Of a stretch of 64,000 nucleotides of DNA, positions 25,927-34,452 are shown in pieces. The position numbers and the translations under genes are program-made. Each line of letters starts with the position of its first letter. Position 1 is the stretch's first letter. The notes under the pieces were generated by a model that was given only the letters and a program-made list of their open reading frames with translations, was not told the DNA's origin and searched no databases. Source of the stretch: an uncultured Tessaracoccus sp. (GTDB lineage: Bacteria; Actinomycetota; Actinomycetes; Propionibacteriales; Propionibacteriaceae); assembly GCF_947286155.1 (NCBI RefSeq), contig NZ_CAMYPD010000003.1:47190-111189 (forward strand), given 5' to 3'.

Positions 25927-26954
25927 AATTCACCGATCACGGCTCGTGGGCTGCGTGGCAGGCGTCTCGTCGACGGCTCCACGTGCTGAAGGACAAGCTC
26001 ACCGGCAAAGGCGGATCAGGCTCCCCGGTAGCCTTCGAGTTCCTGCTGCGGGGCTCGGAACCGAAGCTGCTCGTCGCCTGCGATTCTAACTCCCCAACTA
26101 ACCATCACTCGCTGCTCACCCCGCTCGGCGATGCCCTGGATGCCGTGATCGTGAAACCGACGACGGTGAATCTGGAGCTCCCCGCCGACACGTGGCGCAC
26201 GCTGCCGTCGGCAGAGGCCCTGCCGTCGTCGGTGGAAGCCGTGGCGTCGATCGGTGACCACCTGCCAACAGGGGCCTGGGCCCATCAGCTCGCCCGGAAG
26301 CGTGGCTGGCAGCAATGGGTGGTGCAACATGGGCTCCTGACGCCGTTCGCGCCTCCCCCACCGCCCGGTGCCACGGTGTTGACCTGGTCGCCGGCGGATT
26401 CTGAATTTCTCCGGGCTGGCCGCCCGGATCTGACGTTCGTGGACGTGGGTTCCCCCATGCTCGCTGCGGCCGCTGCGCACCCGGCGCCGCACATCAGCCG
26501 CTTCGAACGCCCGGTATTTCTGGGGCAGCTACACGGTGCGGAGCTGAGCCGCTGGTCGATGACCCGTTCCGTCACGACGTTCTGGCGCATGACCAAGGCC
26601 ACGTACCGTCCTCATCCGCGGGAAGAGGACAAGCTCTCGCGCGCCCAGCATGCGCTCTGGCGTCGCCTGGGAATGGAGATTGACGCTGACGGCACGCTCG
26701 CCGAGCTCGACCGGCCCGTCGTCGCGGCGTTCTCCACCGGCGTGCTGGAAGCCGCCGCCCGGGGCGTACCCTCCTGGGTGTATCACGTGAACCCGCCTGC
26801 CTGGCTCGAGGAGTTCTGGGCTCGCTACGGCATGGCCCGCTGGGGGGATGCCCCCACCCACTGGGAGAACGCCTACCCCGCTGCACCCGCCACGCTGATC
26901 CGAAGCCAGTGGACAGAAGCCTCCAACACCGGCACGACAACGAAGGACATCTGA
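25917..26954 (+). CDS. Putative GT-B transferase, candidate nonulosonyl (sialyl-like) transferase
   Basis: A 345-residue protein starting at GTG 25917 (AAGGAGGTGG upstream) and overlapping the previous gene by 10 bases. No family is certain. Features recall bacterial sialyltransferases and CDP-glycerol-type GT-B enzymes: HGLLTPF in the first half, TWSPADSEFLRAG, YRPHPREEDKLS with an HP motif, and VVAAFSTGVLEAAARGVPSW with an S-T motif, followed by LEEFWARYGM. The stop overlaps the ATG of neuA by one base (TGATG), so the CMP-sugar synthetase is made with it. A CMP-nonulosonate donor is inference from motifs and context. Confidence 0.5.
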   Translation: MGLKFTDHGSWAAWQASRRRLHVLKDKLTGKGGSGSPVAFEFLLRGSEPKLLVACDSNSPTNHHSLLTPLGDALDAVIVKPTTVNLELPADTWRTLPSAEALPSSVEAVASIGDHLPTGAWAHQLARKRGWQQWVVQHGLLTPFAPPPPPGATVLTWSPADSEFLRAGRPDLTFVDVGSPMLAAAAAHPAPHISRFERPVFLGQLHGAELSRWSMTRSVTTFWRMTKATYRPHPREEDKLSRAQHALWRRLGMEIDADGTLAELDRPVVAAFSTGVLEAAARGVPSWVYHVNPPAWLEEFWARYGMARWGDAPTHWENAYPAAPATLIRSQWTEASNTGTTTKDI

Positions 26955-27640
26955 TGAGCCGCTACGTCGCAGTGATCCCCGCCCGTGGTGGGTCGAAGGG
27001 TATTCCGCGCAAGAATCTCCAGCTGCTGGCTGGCAAACCGCTCATCGTGTGGACGATTGAGCAGGCGCTCGCCGTCGAAGGGCTGCACGTGATCGTCTCC
27101 ACCGAGGATGTCGAGATCGCTGAGGTTTCCCGCGCCGCTGGCGCGGAAGTGGTTGGGCGTCCCGTGGAGCTCGCGCAGGACACTACGCCGACTGAGCCCG
27201 TCGTGGAACATGTGATCGACGTGCTCACCGAGCGCGACGAGCGGCCCGACGCGGTGATGCTGCTGCAGGCCACCTCGCCCATCCGGCTGCGTGGCACGCT
27301 GACGCGCGCCATCGAGCAGTTTGAGGGCACCGATGTGGACTCGCTGGTGGGCGTCGTGGCGTGCCCCCCGTTCCTCTGGGCCTCGGAAGGTGGGCGTGCG
27401 GTGCCCCATTGGGATTTCGAGCACCGGCGTCGCCGTCAGGACATGACGGAGGCGGAGCTTCGGTATCGGGAAACCGGCTCGGTGTACGTGACAGCCACGC
27501 GCGTCTACGCGGAGCAGCACAACCGTCTGGGTGGACGGATTGGGCTGTTCATCATGGAGGAGATCGAGGGCATCGACATCGATACGCTCGCCGATTTCGA
27601 GCTGGCGGAGCACAAGATGCAGCACCTGCTGCAACCGTGA
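26954..27640 (+). CDS. neuA: CMP-N-acetylneuraminate-type cytidylyltransferase
   Basis: A 228-residue enzyme that activates a nonulosonic acid with CTP. The N-terminus VAVIPARGGSKGIPRKN is the diagnostic nucleotide-binding loop. LQATSPIR (about 101-108) and RYRETGSVYVT (about 172-182) are the sugar- and CTP-contacting blocks, and EEIEGIDIDTLADFELAE gives the acidic C-terminal signature. Coupled to the preceding transferase gene; the acceptor sugar is presumably made by the NeuB-type fusion 11 kb upstream. No NeuC epimerase is visible in the window. Confidence 0.92.
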   Translation: MSRYVAVIPARGGSKGIPRKNLQLLAGKPLIVWTIEQALAVEGLHVIVSTEDVEIAEVSRAAGAEVVGRPVELAQDTTPTEPVVEHVIDVLTERDERPDAVMLLQATSPIRLRGTLTRAIEQFEGTDVDSLVGVVACPPFLWASEGGRAVPHWDFEHRRRRQDMTEAELRYRETGSVYVTATRVYAEQHNRLGGRIGLFIMEEIEGIDIDTLADFELAEHKMQHLLQP

Positions 27641-27658
27641 GTGTCCAGGCGCCCACAG

Positions 27659-27682
27659 GCCTCCATTGCTAGCCGTGGAGGC
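27659..27682. terminator. Small hairpin between convergent neuA and flippase genes
   Basis: GCCTCCA and its complement TGGAGGC around a 10-base loop, in the 48-base gap where two transcription units converge. There is no long T run, so it is a modest candidate. Confidence 0.35.
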
Positions 27683-27688
27683 GACGAT

Positions 27689-29140
27689 TCACGATCGTTT
27701 CAACGCAGACCGAACACCGTTCACCGCGAAACGCACATCCGAGCGATAGCCTGAGCACAGCCACATTGCAGCACCGTGGAAGCACAGGAGCAGGACGCCG
27801 ATCACCACCAGCTGAGCTAGTGCGGGTAGCGAACCAACGAACATGGAGGACACACCCCAGGCGCCGAGGGCACTCAGGCCCCCAACTGCCACGTGCATAC
27901 TGGAACTGGTTAACAGCTCCTTGGTGCGCACTCCCGTAACCCGGCCCGCCCAGTACAAGGAGAAGGGCCAGAGGATCGCGTGCGAGATCGCAACCCCTGC
28001 GACAATGCCGTAGGCGCCCCAGAGCGTACCGATTCCCACCGAGAAGGCCTTGGTTATCAAGGAAGTCACTGACAGAAGCATGAGCGTCCCCCCACGGCCG
28101 CAGCTGGTTAGGATCCACCCAGCAACAGACCCCATGAGCGCAAACACTTCGGAGGCTGCGATCAAACGAACGAACGGCACCGACGCCCCCCAGTCATTGC
28201 CGAGCGCGAGCTCCACCAGAGGACCTGCGGCCGCAATCAACCCCCCTGCCACGAACAGGATGGGAACATTCAACATGATCTGGCCTTTTCGAGCCAGGGA
28301 CGCGAGCGCCTTGTTATCGTCTTGCACGGGCGCCATGGTTGACAGCGCGACGCGCGCGAAGGGATTGGAGAGCATACTCAGCGGGGCTCTCGTGATTTGG
28401 GAAGCACGGTTGAATTCCCCTACCACGGCCTTGCCGTGTAGGCGCCCGAGCAGCACCACGTCCAGATTCCGATGAGCATAGGTCAACAAACCATTGAGGA
28501 AGTAGGCGACGCCAAATCGCAGCAGCTTCCGAGTGCCGAAGCCGCGCCTGGCGCGGCCTGGAAACCATTTCGCGGCCCACACGACAGCGACCAAGGTACC
28601 TACGCCAGTCACCACTTGCGGAACGGTCAGAGCCAACACGCCTCCGCCGCTGAAGGCAAGCAAGAGGGAGAGTGTCATCCCAACCACTGCCGCAGTGGTG
28701 TCGATGATCGCCAGGATGCCATAGCGCATCGAACGCATGAGGCTGGCCCGATACTGAGCAGCAAAGCCTGCCAAGAGCAGTGTTGGCGCCATCACATACA
28801 GGACGGTATGCACCGCTGGCTCTCGGTAGAACCACGCGGCTAACGGTGCGAGGGCTACGGTGAGCAGCGCCAGCCCTCCCCCCACGCTGGCATTGATCCA
28901 CCAGAGGTTAGTCCGTACCTGCGTCGGCAGTTCCTTTGCCTGTACCGCGGCGGTGGACAAACCGAGATCTTGGAACAGCGTCGTGATGCCGATGACGGTC
29001 ATGGCAACGGCGTAAACCCCGAACTCTTCAGGTTGAAGCACGCGGGCGAGAATTACCAGCCCGGCGATTTGCACGAGCATGTGCACCGCAGTGCCCGTCA
29101 GCGTGTAGAGGCCAGCCTTCGCTGCTCCCGACTGTGTCAC
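27689..29140 (-). CDS. Wzx-type polysaccharide flippase (MOP superfamily)
   Basis: A 483-residue membrane protein with about 12-14 hydrophobic segments, matching the Wzx/RfbX and polysaccharide-synthase flippase family that moves lipid-linked repeat units across the membrane. The N-terminal ILARVLQPEEFGVYAVAMTVIG and SMRYGILAIIDTTAAVVG stretches are characteristic. It faces convergently toward neuA. Its own upstream gap leads to the exported-protein pair. The substrate is probably the glycan built by the transferases encoded here. Confidence 0.85.
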   Translation of the reverse strand: MTQSGAAKAGLYTLTGTAVHMLVQIAGLVILARVLQPEEFGVYAVAMTVIGITTLFQDLGLSTAAVQAKELPTQVRTNLWWINASVGGGLALLTVALAPLAAWFYREPAVHTVLYVMAPTLLLAGFAAQYRASLMRSMRYGILAIIDTTAAVVGMTLSLLLAFSGGGVLALTVPQVVTGVGTLVAVVWAAKWFPGRARRGFGTRKLLRFGVAYFLNGLLTYAHRNLDVVLLGRLHGKAVVGEFNRASQITRAPLSMLSNPFARVALSTMAPVQDDNKALASLARKGQIMLNVPILFVAGGLIAAAGPLVELALGNDWGASVPFVRLIAASEVFALMGSVAGWILTSCGRGGTLMLLSVTSLITKAFSVGIGTLWGAYGIVAGVAISHAILWPFSLYWAGRVTGVRTKELLTSSSMHVAVGGLSALGAWGVSSMFVGSLPALAQLVVIGVLLLCFHGAAMWLCSGYRSDVRFAVNGVRSALKRS

Positions 29141-29237
29141 AACTGGTCTCCCCTACCTGTTTCTCGGATTCAGCATAGAGCTGCTGGCAGCGCCCAAGCG
29201 AAGTGGGGCATCTGCGTGGCCGTTGCAAACGGAGTAA

Positions 29238-29270
29238 AGCGACCGAGCCACGCAGAGGAGCTCGGTCGCT
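29238..29270 (-). terminator. Hairpin terminator of the 29362 gene
   Basis: AGCGACCGAGC and its exact complement around an 11-base loop, followed on the minus strand by TTT. It is nearly the same stem as the one at 30379-30411, so terminator and gene were duplicated together. Confidence 0.75.
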
Positions 29271-29361
29271 ACAATCTCCAGCTACCTATCGTGCCAGCGC
29301 ATCCGGAAACGTTATCAGGCGCCCAAAGGTAACATGCTCGGGCCGCCTAGGCGCACTAGGT

Positions 29362-30114
29362 TCAGCAATCACACTTGTTGATGGAGTACTTGATGTTGCT
29401 CACGGCGATCTGCTGGTAGTTGTGGCGGCTACTCGTATCCAGGCCGGGGGTAATATCCTTGAAGTGCATGGAGAGCTCGGTGATCGGGCCGACGATGCTA
29501 ATTGCCGCAGAACCCTTCGTCTCGGTGTACATATCCCAGTCATACTTGGAGCCGAGCGTATCAATGACGTGAGGGCTCTCAACGGTGACACTCGATGAGC
29601 CGTTGTTGAGCACTCGAAGATGCTCTTGATTAAACACCGTCGCATTGACAACGCCGTTCTTGGCAGTCACAGTGACTGAGTCTTGATGCCGGTCACGGCG
29701 CCCGGAGAACTTCGAGTCGATATCATGCAGCAGGAACTCAACGCAGTACGCGGGCTTGGGGAATTTTACGTTTAACAGAGTGCCCTGGGAGGTATTGCCG
29801 TGCTGAGCTACCACCGCCAGGTTCTTCACCCAGGGATACTGCCGGAAAATGGCCGGGAACTTGCCCGCATTAAGGATTTCGCCGTCAAGACTGCCCGCGT
29901 AGATACTATCCGTGGTGATCTGGGTGCCGGGCAGCGGCACACGGGTGGCCTGAACATGCGCTGCAGAGAAATATCCACCCCATGATTCGGCCTCGTCAAT
30001 GCAGGCACTCGCCGCGAAGGCGGGAAGTTGGTTGGCTGCCACCACGGCAGGCACCGACCACGCCATTCCTTGGACCACTGTCCGGCGGCGCACCGACTTC
30101 TCAAACTCAGTCAT
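29362..30114 (-). CDS. Exported PAFAA protein, tandem copy
   Basis: A 250-residue exported protein. The N-terminus EFEKSVRRRTVVQGMAW ... LPAFAASACI is a Tat-like signal cleaved after PAFAA (near residue 33). The mature part includes FPKPAYCVEFLLHDIDS and QDSVTVTA blocks, and at the C-terminus PITELSMHF ... NYQQIAVSNIKYSINKCDC with a pair of end cysteines. The next gene on this strand is a close paralogue, with long identical DNA stretches in the signal region. The protein is a putative surface or secreted factor of unknown role, placed inside a glycan locus. Confidence 0.65.
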   Translation of the reverse strand: MTEFEKSVRRRTVVQGMAWSVPAVVAANQLPAFAASACIDEAESWGGYFSAAHVQATRVPLPGTQITTDSIYAGSLDGEILNAGKFPAIFRQYPWVKNLAVVAQHGNTSQGTLLNVKFPKPAYCVEFLLHDIDSKFSGRRDRHQDSVTVTAKNGVVNATVFNQEHLRVLNNGSSSVTVESPHVIDTLGSKYDWDMYTETKGSAAISIVGPITELSMHFKDITPGLDTSSRHNYQQIAVSNIKYSINKCDC

Positions 30115-30499
30115 CTAAGCAAAACTTTCTATTAGGTCTGAAGATCGCTTCGAACGCTAGCACAACTCTTCAGCCCACTCCAACTTGTGGTTCACTTCTT
30201 GAGTACCCGCTCTGGCAAGCTGCTTTGTTGGCTCAGCCCGGCATGATCGCGTGGCTCGTGCGTGCCCCCGACACCAGGGAAATCTGCGGGCCGGTATCCG
30301 CACCCGACTGAGCCAGATCCCCTTCAAGCAACCGTGGCGCAATAGCCTCATCGAGTCGGTGGGCAGCGGGCAGAAGAAAGCGACCGAGCCACGTAAGGGG
30401 GCTCGGTCGCTACCATCTTCAGTTCACTACTGTTCCAGCAGTGAACTCAGAACCATGTTCGGGTGCCCGAGAGCGACGCGCTCGGACAGCCCTGGAGCG
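30115..30499. other. Spacer between the two tandem exported-protein genes
   Basis: About 385 bases containing the terminator of the upstream copy (30379-30411) and, near 30115-30150, the promoter and leader of the downstream copy. No gene was seen. The terminator stem is shared with 29238-29270. Confidence 0.5.
30379..30411 (-). terminator. Hairpin terminator of the 30500 gene
   Basis: AGCGACCGAGCC and its exact complement (12-base arms) around a 9-base loop, then TTTCTT on the minus strand. It is a duplicate of the terminator at 29238-29270. Confidence 0.75.
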
Positions 30500-31261
30500 C
30501 TAGTTGGCGCCGCAGTCACACCGGTTGATGGAGTACTTGATGTTACTCACAGCCATCTGCTGGTAGTTATGGCGACTGCCACGATTCAGATACGGGCTCA
30601 CGTTCCGGTACTGAATGGATAGCCCGTTGATGGGGCCAACGATGCTAATTGCCGCCGTGCCATTGGTTGACTTGTACATATCCCATTCATACTGGCTGGA
30701 GAGCGACGACAATTCGTGGGGGCTCTCAACGGTGACACTCGAAGAATTGTTGTTCTTGATCCGAATATGCTGGGCATTGAACGCTACCGCGTTGACAGCG
30801 CCGCCATCAGCCGTCACCGTGACCGAGTCTTGATACAAGTCTCTGGGGCCGGAGCGCTGGGAGTCAATGTCGTGAAGTAGGAACTCAACACAGTACGCGG
30901 GCTGAGGGAAGGTGAGCTTCAAGATGCTGCCGTCGGTGGCATCGCCACTCTGCGAGATGACCGCAAAGCTATTCACCCACGGGTACTGCCGATAGACCTC
31001 CGGGAGACGGTCTGTTCTAATGACATCGCCGTCAAGATTGCCCGCGTAGATCGAATCATTGGTGATCTTGGTGCCAGGCAGCGGGATGCGGGTGGATTGG
31101 AGATGCGATGCAGTGAAATGCCCACCCCATGATTCGGCGTGATCAATGCAGGCACTCGCCGCGAAGGCGGGAAGGTGGTTGGCTGCCACTACTGCCGGCA
31201 CCGACCACGCCATTCCCTGAACTACTGTCCGGCGGCGCACCGCCTTGTCAAACTCAGCCAT
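30500..31261 (-). CDS. Exported PAFAA protein, tandem copy
   Basis: A 253-residue exported protein, paralogous to the neighbour at 29362. Signal: AEFDKAVRRRTVVQGMAW ... LPAFAASACI. The mature part has FPQPAYCVEFLLHDIDS, DSVTVTADG and a C-terminal INGLSIQYRN ... NYQQMAVSNIKYSINRCDC. The same hairpin terminator follows each copy. Upstream, a TATAGT-like -10 is seen about 25 bases before the start on the minus strand. The retained export signal and matching cysteines suggest that both copies are functional. Confidence 0.65.
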   Translation of the reverse strand: MAEFDKAVRRRTVVQGMAWSVPAVVAANHLPAFAASACIDHAESWGGHFTASHLQSTRIPLPGTKITNDSIYAGNLDGDVIRTDRLPEVYRQYPWVNSFAVISQSGDATDGSILKLTFPQPAYCVEFLLHDIDSQRSGPRDLYQDSVTVTADGGAVNAVAFNAQHIRIKNNNSSSVTVESPHELSSLSSQYEWDMYKSTNGTAAISIVGPINGLSIQYRNVSPYLNRGSRHNYQQMAVSNIKYSINRCDCGAN

Positions 31262-31555
31262 CTGGCAAAGCCCCCTACTATACTAGGCCTGAAGGTCACT
31301 TCGTACGCTAGCACAACGCCTCAACGTACTCCAACTTTGTCGTTATTGTTGCATCCTTGCCCCGACAAGCGGCTTCGTTCACCTTTCTCCACCCGCTGTC
31401 ATCAGTTGCTCGGAGCACAAGCCACCGGGGTGAGCGTGGGGCTGTCTTCACCTATGCGGGCACGTATGGCAGGCGGTTGCCCACGGCGGCTCGCGTCGAC
31501 ACAACCAACACGCCCGACAACACCTAGCCATGGCGGCGGCAGCCGCACCGGCCAC

Positions 31556-32554
31556 CTACTGGCCAGTCTTCGCGTACTTTGCCTCCGTCGCAGCTTTCAT
31601 AGGCCGCCACCAATCTTCGTTGGCGCGGTACCAATCGATGGTGGCCGCTAGCCCATCCTCAAAGTCTTTGTAGCTCGGCTCCCACCCAAGCTCGGTGCGC
31701 AACAGAGTTGCATCAATCGCGTAGCGCAGATCATGGCCGGGGCGGTCATGGACGTGCTCGAACGCGTTCTCGTCCTCACCCATCAGCCGCAAAATCATCT
31801 GGATCACAGACTTGTTGTTCATCTCCCCATCCGCACCGATCAGGTACGTCTCGCCAATGCGGCCACGTTCGACGATGGCGAGGACTGCCGAGTTGTGGTC
31901 GTCAACGTGAATCCAGTCGCGCACGTTGAGCCCGGCCCCATACAGCTTGGGGTGCACCCCGTCGATGAGGTTCGTGATCTGACGTGGGATGAACTTCTCG
32001 ACGTGCTGCCTCGGCCCGTAGTTGTTGGAGCAGTTAGAGATGGTGGCCCGCACCCCGAACGAGCGCACCCACGCGCGCACGAGGTGATCGGAGCCGGCCT
32101 TCGACGCCGAATACGGGCTCGACGGGCGGTACGGCGTGGTTTCGACGAAGCGCTCCGGGTCGTCGAGTTCCAGATCGCCGTACACCTCGTCGGTGGAGAT
32201 GTGGTGGTAGCGCACGTCGTGGCGACGCACGGCCTCCAGGAGGTTGAAGGTACCCACCAGGTTGGTGCGGATGAACGGCGACGGGTCTGAAAGCGAGTTG
32301 TCGTTGTGAGATTCCGCGGCAAAATGCACGACGACATCCGCCCCGCGCACCACATCCTCGACCACCTCCGGGTCGGCGACATCACCCCGCACCAGCCGCA
32401 CCCTGCCCTCGGGAAGCCCGGCGAGCGACGCCTCGTTGGCCGCGTAGGTCATGGCGTCGAGCACCACCACCTGATCGTCGGTGTGCTCCATCAGGTAACG
32501 CACGTAGTTGCTGCCGATGAAACCGGCCCCACCGGTGACGAGGGTAGTAGACAT
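31556..32554 (-). CDS. rmlB: dTDP-glucose 4,6-dehydratase
   Basis: A 332-residue short-chain dehydrogenase/reductase of the extended type, second step of dTDP-rhamnose synthesis. Motifs are TGGAGFIGSNYV (NAD binding, about 6-17), HFAAESHND, STDEVYGD (catalytic T-D-E), YSASKAGSD (catalytic Y-x-x-x-K) and NNYGPRQ. ATG 32554 is used; a GTG three codons upstream is also possible. rmlA is encoded at 43550 and the fused rmlC-rmlD at 37040, so the pathway is complete in the window. Confidence 0.95.
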   Translation of the reverse strand: MSTTLVTGGAGFIGSNYVRYLMEHTDDQVVVLDAMTYAANEASLAGLPEGRVRLVRGDVADPEVVEDVVRGADVVVHFAAESHNDNSLSDPSPFIRTNLVGTFNLLEAVRRHDVRYHHISTDEVYGDLELDDPERFVETTPYRPSSPYSASKAGSDHLVRAWVRSFGVRATISNCSNNYGPRQHVEKFIPRQITNLIDGVHPKLYGAGLNVRDWIHVDDHNSAVLAIVERGRIGETYLIGADGEMNNKSVIQMILRLMGEDENAFEHVHDRPGHDLRYAIDATLLRTELGWEPSYKDFEDGLAATIDWYRANEDWWRPMKAATEAKYAKTGQ

Positions 32555-32697
32555 AAAAGACACTCTTCCGTGTGCTGAGGGACGACGCTGTCAGTCTAGC
32601 CGCCCCACTTCGGTGTTCTCCGAACTCGACCGGGCAAGCCTGTGATCGTCACATCACCAGATCATCGTCCGCCGAAGACTTCGCGAAACGAACCGGG

Positions 32698-34260
32698 TCA
32701 GCCGTGCCGAGCCCGCGTGGGAGTGGCCTGCGGCTGCGACACCGAGTACGGCTCCACCGAAACCGGGCTCACTGCACTCTCGGGACGTTGCGAGGTGGCC
32801 TTCTTCTTGCCCCGGCGCTTACCGCCACCTTCGTACGAGGTGTAGTAGCTTGCCCCGTACCCGTAGCCCTTACCGTAACCGTACACAACCTCCCCCATCG
32901 TCTTCTTGGTGGCGCCATTGAGCACGGCTCCCAGCAGTTTGCCCTGCACTTGCTCGAGGATCTTCGCCGCAACGTGCACCTGCTCTTTGTACGTCTTACC
33001 CACGCGAACCACGAGGAGGGCGCCGTCTGAAGCCGCGGTGAGCACGGCGGCGTCGGTGACTGGCAACAGCGGAGGCGCATCGATGATGACAATGTTGTCA
33101 ATCTCCAGCGTCTGGATGATGTCGGCCATCACCTGAGAGCCTGTGACTTCGCTGGGGTTCGGAGGAATCCGGCCGGCCGTGAGCACCCTCAGGTTGGGCT
33201 GAGCTGATTGCTGCAGGGCATCCTCAAGCCTCACGTCGCCCGTGAGCACCTGGGTGAGCCCGAGGTGGCTATCCAAGTGGAAGGCCGCGGCCTGCATGGG
33301 GCGCCGAAGGTCGGCGTCGATGAGAACCACCTGGTGCCCTGCCTCGGCAAGCACTCTGGCCAGGTTGGCAGCTACCGTCGACTTGCCCTCGCCCGGGTTA
33401 GGGGAGGTGATCACGAAGGAGCGAGGGGGGTCGTCGAGGCTCGTGAACCGGAGGTTCGTCCGCAGCTTCCTGAGCGCTTCGGATGCCATGCCGGTTTCCG
33501 CCTGCAGCGCTTCATTGTTACGCTGCTTCTTCAGTTCGCCAGTTTGAGGAATGACACCGAGCACGCTGGTCTTGGCGTACTCCTCCACTTCCTTCGAAGT
33601 GCGAACGCGCGCATCCAGCGTACGGCGCAAGACGGCAACGAGTGCGCCGACGAGCAAACCCAGCCCGGCACCAAGCAGCAACCCACGTTGCCAATTGGGA
33701 GAGACAGGCGTGGTGGGCAGATTGGCCGGTTCGAAGTTCACGAGCGCCACGCTTGGCTGACCATCCTGCGGGAGGCCATCCAAGCTGCCAACCTCATTGG
33801 CCTTCGCAGCGGAGGGCTGGATGGTCTCCATGCGATGGATCACGTTCGCGATGGCCTGCAGCGCCGCGTTGGCCCTCGCCTGCGCCTCCGCTGGGTTCCT
33901 GCCGGGGGAGCGCACCTCGAGGATGTTCGAGCCGGCGACGATCTCGGCCGAGATTTTAGCTGGCGTCACGCCTGGCGAGCGCTCCTGCAGCACCTTCGCC
34001 ATCTCATCCGCCACGGCTTTGGTTTCAATGAGCGGCATGTACTGCTGCACTCGCTGGGCAGCGAACGTGGTGGTCGCCTGAGCGTCGTAGGCGCTTCCCC
34101 CGGAGGGCACCGCAGCGATGAGATACCCGGTGGCACGAGCCTCATACACCACGGGCTGCAGAAAGAGCCATCCTGCTGCCCCAGCGACACCCATCGCGCC
34201 TGCTACCAGAATCAGCAACCACTGTTTGCGCAGCAAGCGAACGACGTCAATCACCGTCAT
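32698..34260 (-). CDS. Wzc-type chain-length regulator / bacterial tyrosine kinase
   Basis: A 520-residue protein that joins a chain-length-determinant part and a cytoplasmic BY-kinase. The Wzz part spans two membrane segments (about 15-35 and 190-212). The kinase has Walker A SPNPGEGKS (286-294), Walker A' LIDADLR (313-319) and Walker B VIIDAPP (391-397). A C-terminal tyrosine cluster (VVYGYGKGYGYGASYYTSYEGG, about 458-479) is the autophosphorylation tail. It controls polymer length in a Wzx/Wzy pathway. Unlike many Firmicute systems, the two parts are fused. A PqqD-phosphatase fusion encoded at 40470 is a candidate partner. Confidence 0.93.
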   Translation of the reverse strand: MTVIDVVRLLRKQWLLILVAGAMGVAGAAGWLFLQPVVYEARATGYLIAAVPSGGSAYDAQATTTFAAQRVQQYMPLIETKAVADEMAKVLQERSPGVTPAKISAEIVAGSNILEVRSPGRNPAEAQARANAALQAIANVIHRMETIQPSAAKANEVGSLDGLPQDGQPSVALVNFEPANLPTTPVSPNWQRGLLLGAGLGLLVGALVAVLRRTLDARVRTSKEVEEYAKTSVLGVIPQTGELKKQRNNEALQAETGMASEALRKLRTNLRFTSLDDPPRSFVITSPNPGEGKSTVAANLARVLAEAGHQVVLIDADLRRPMQAAAFHLDSHLGLTQVLTGDVRLEDALQQSAQPNLRVLTAGRIPPNPSEVTGSQVMADIIQTLEIDNIVIIDAPPLLPVTDAAVLTAASDGALLVVRVGKTYKEQVHVAAKILEQVQGKLLGAVLNGATKKTMGEVVYGYGKGYGYGASYYTSYEGGGKRRGKKKATSQRPESAVSPVSVEPYSVSQPQATPTRARHG

Positions 34261-34452
34261 CGAAACACACTCCCTAACTTGGCCTCTTGCAGAGTCTAAG
34301 GTCAGACCTGCGCCTGTTGGAAATGCAAGCCCCTCCTCAGGCTTGTTTTGGCGTGCTCAGACACCAATTGACACCCCCATTGGGCGGCGCATTACACTGG
34401 GCCGCGTTAGTTGAGAAGAGCAGTGGGTGCTCAGAAGAGGTCGCCGCAGCGT

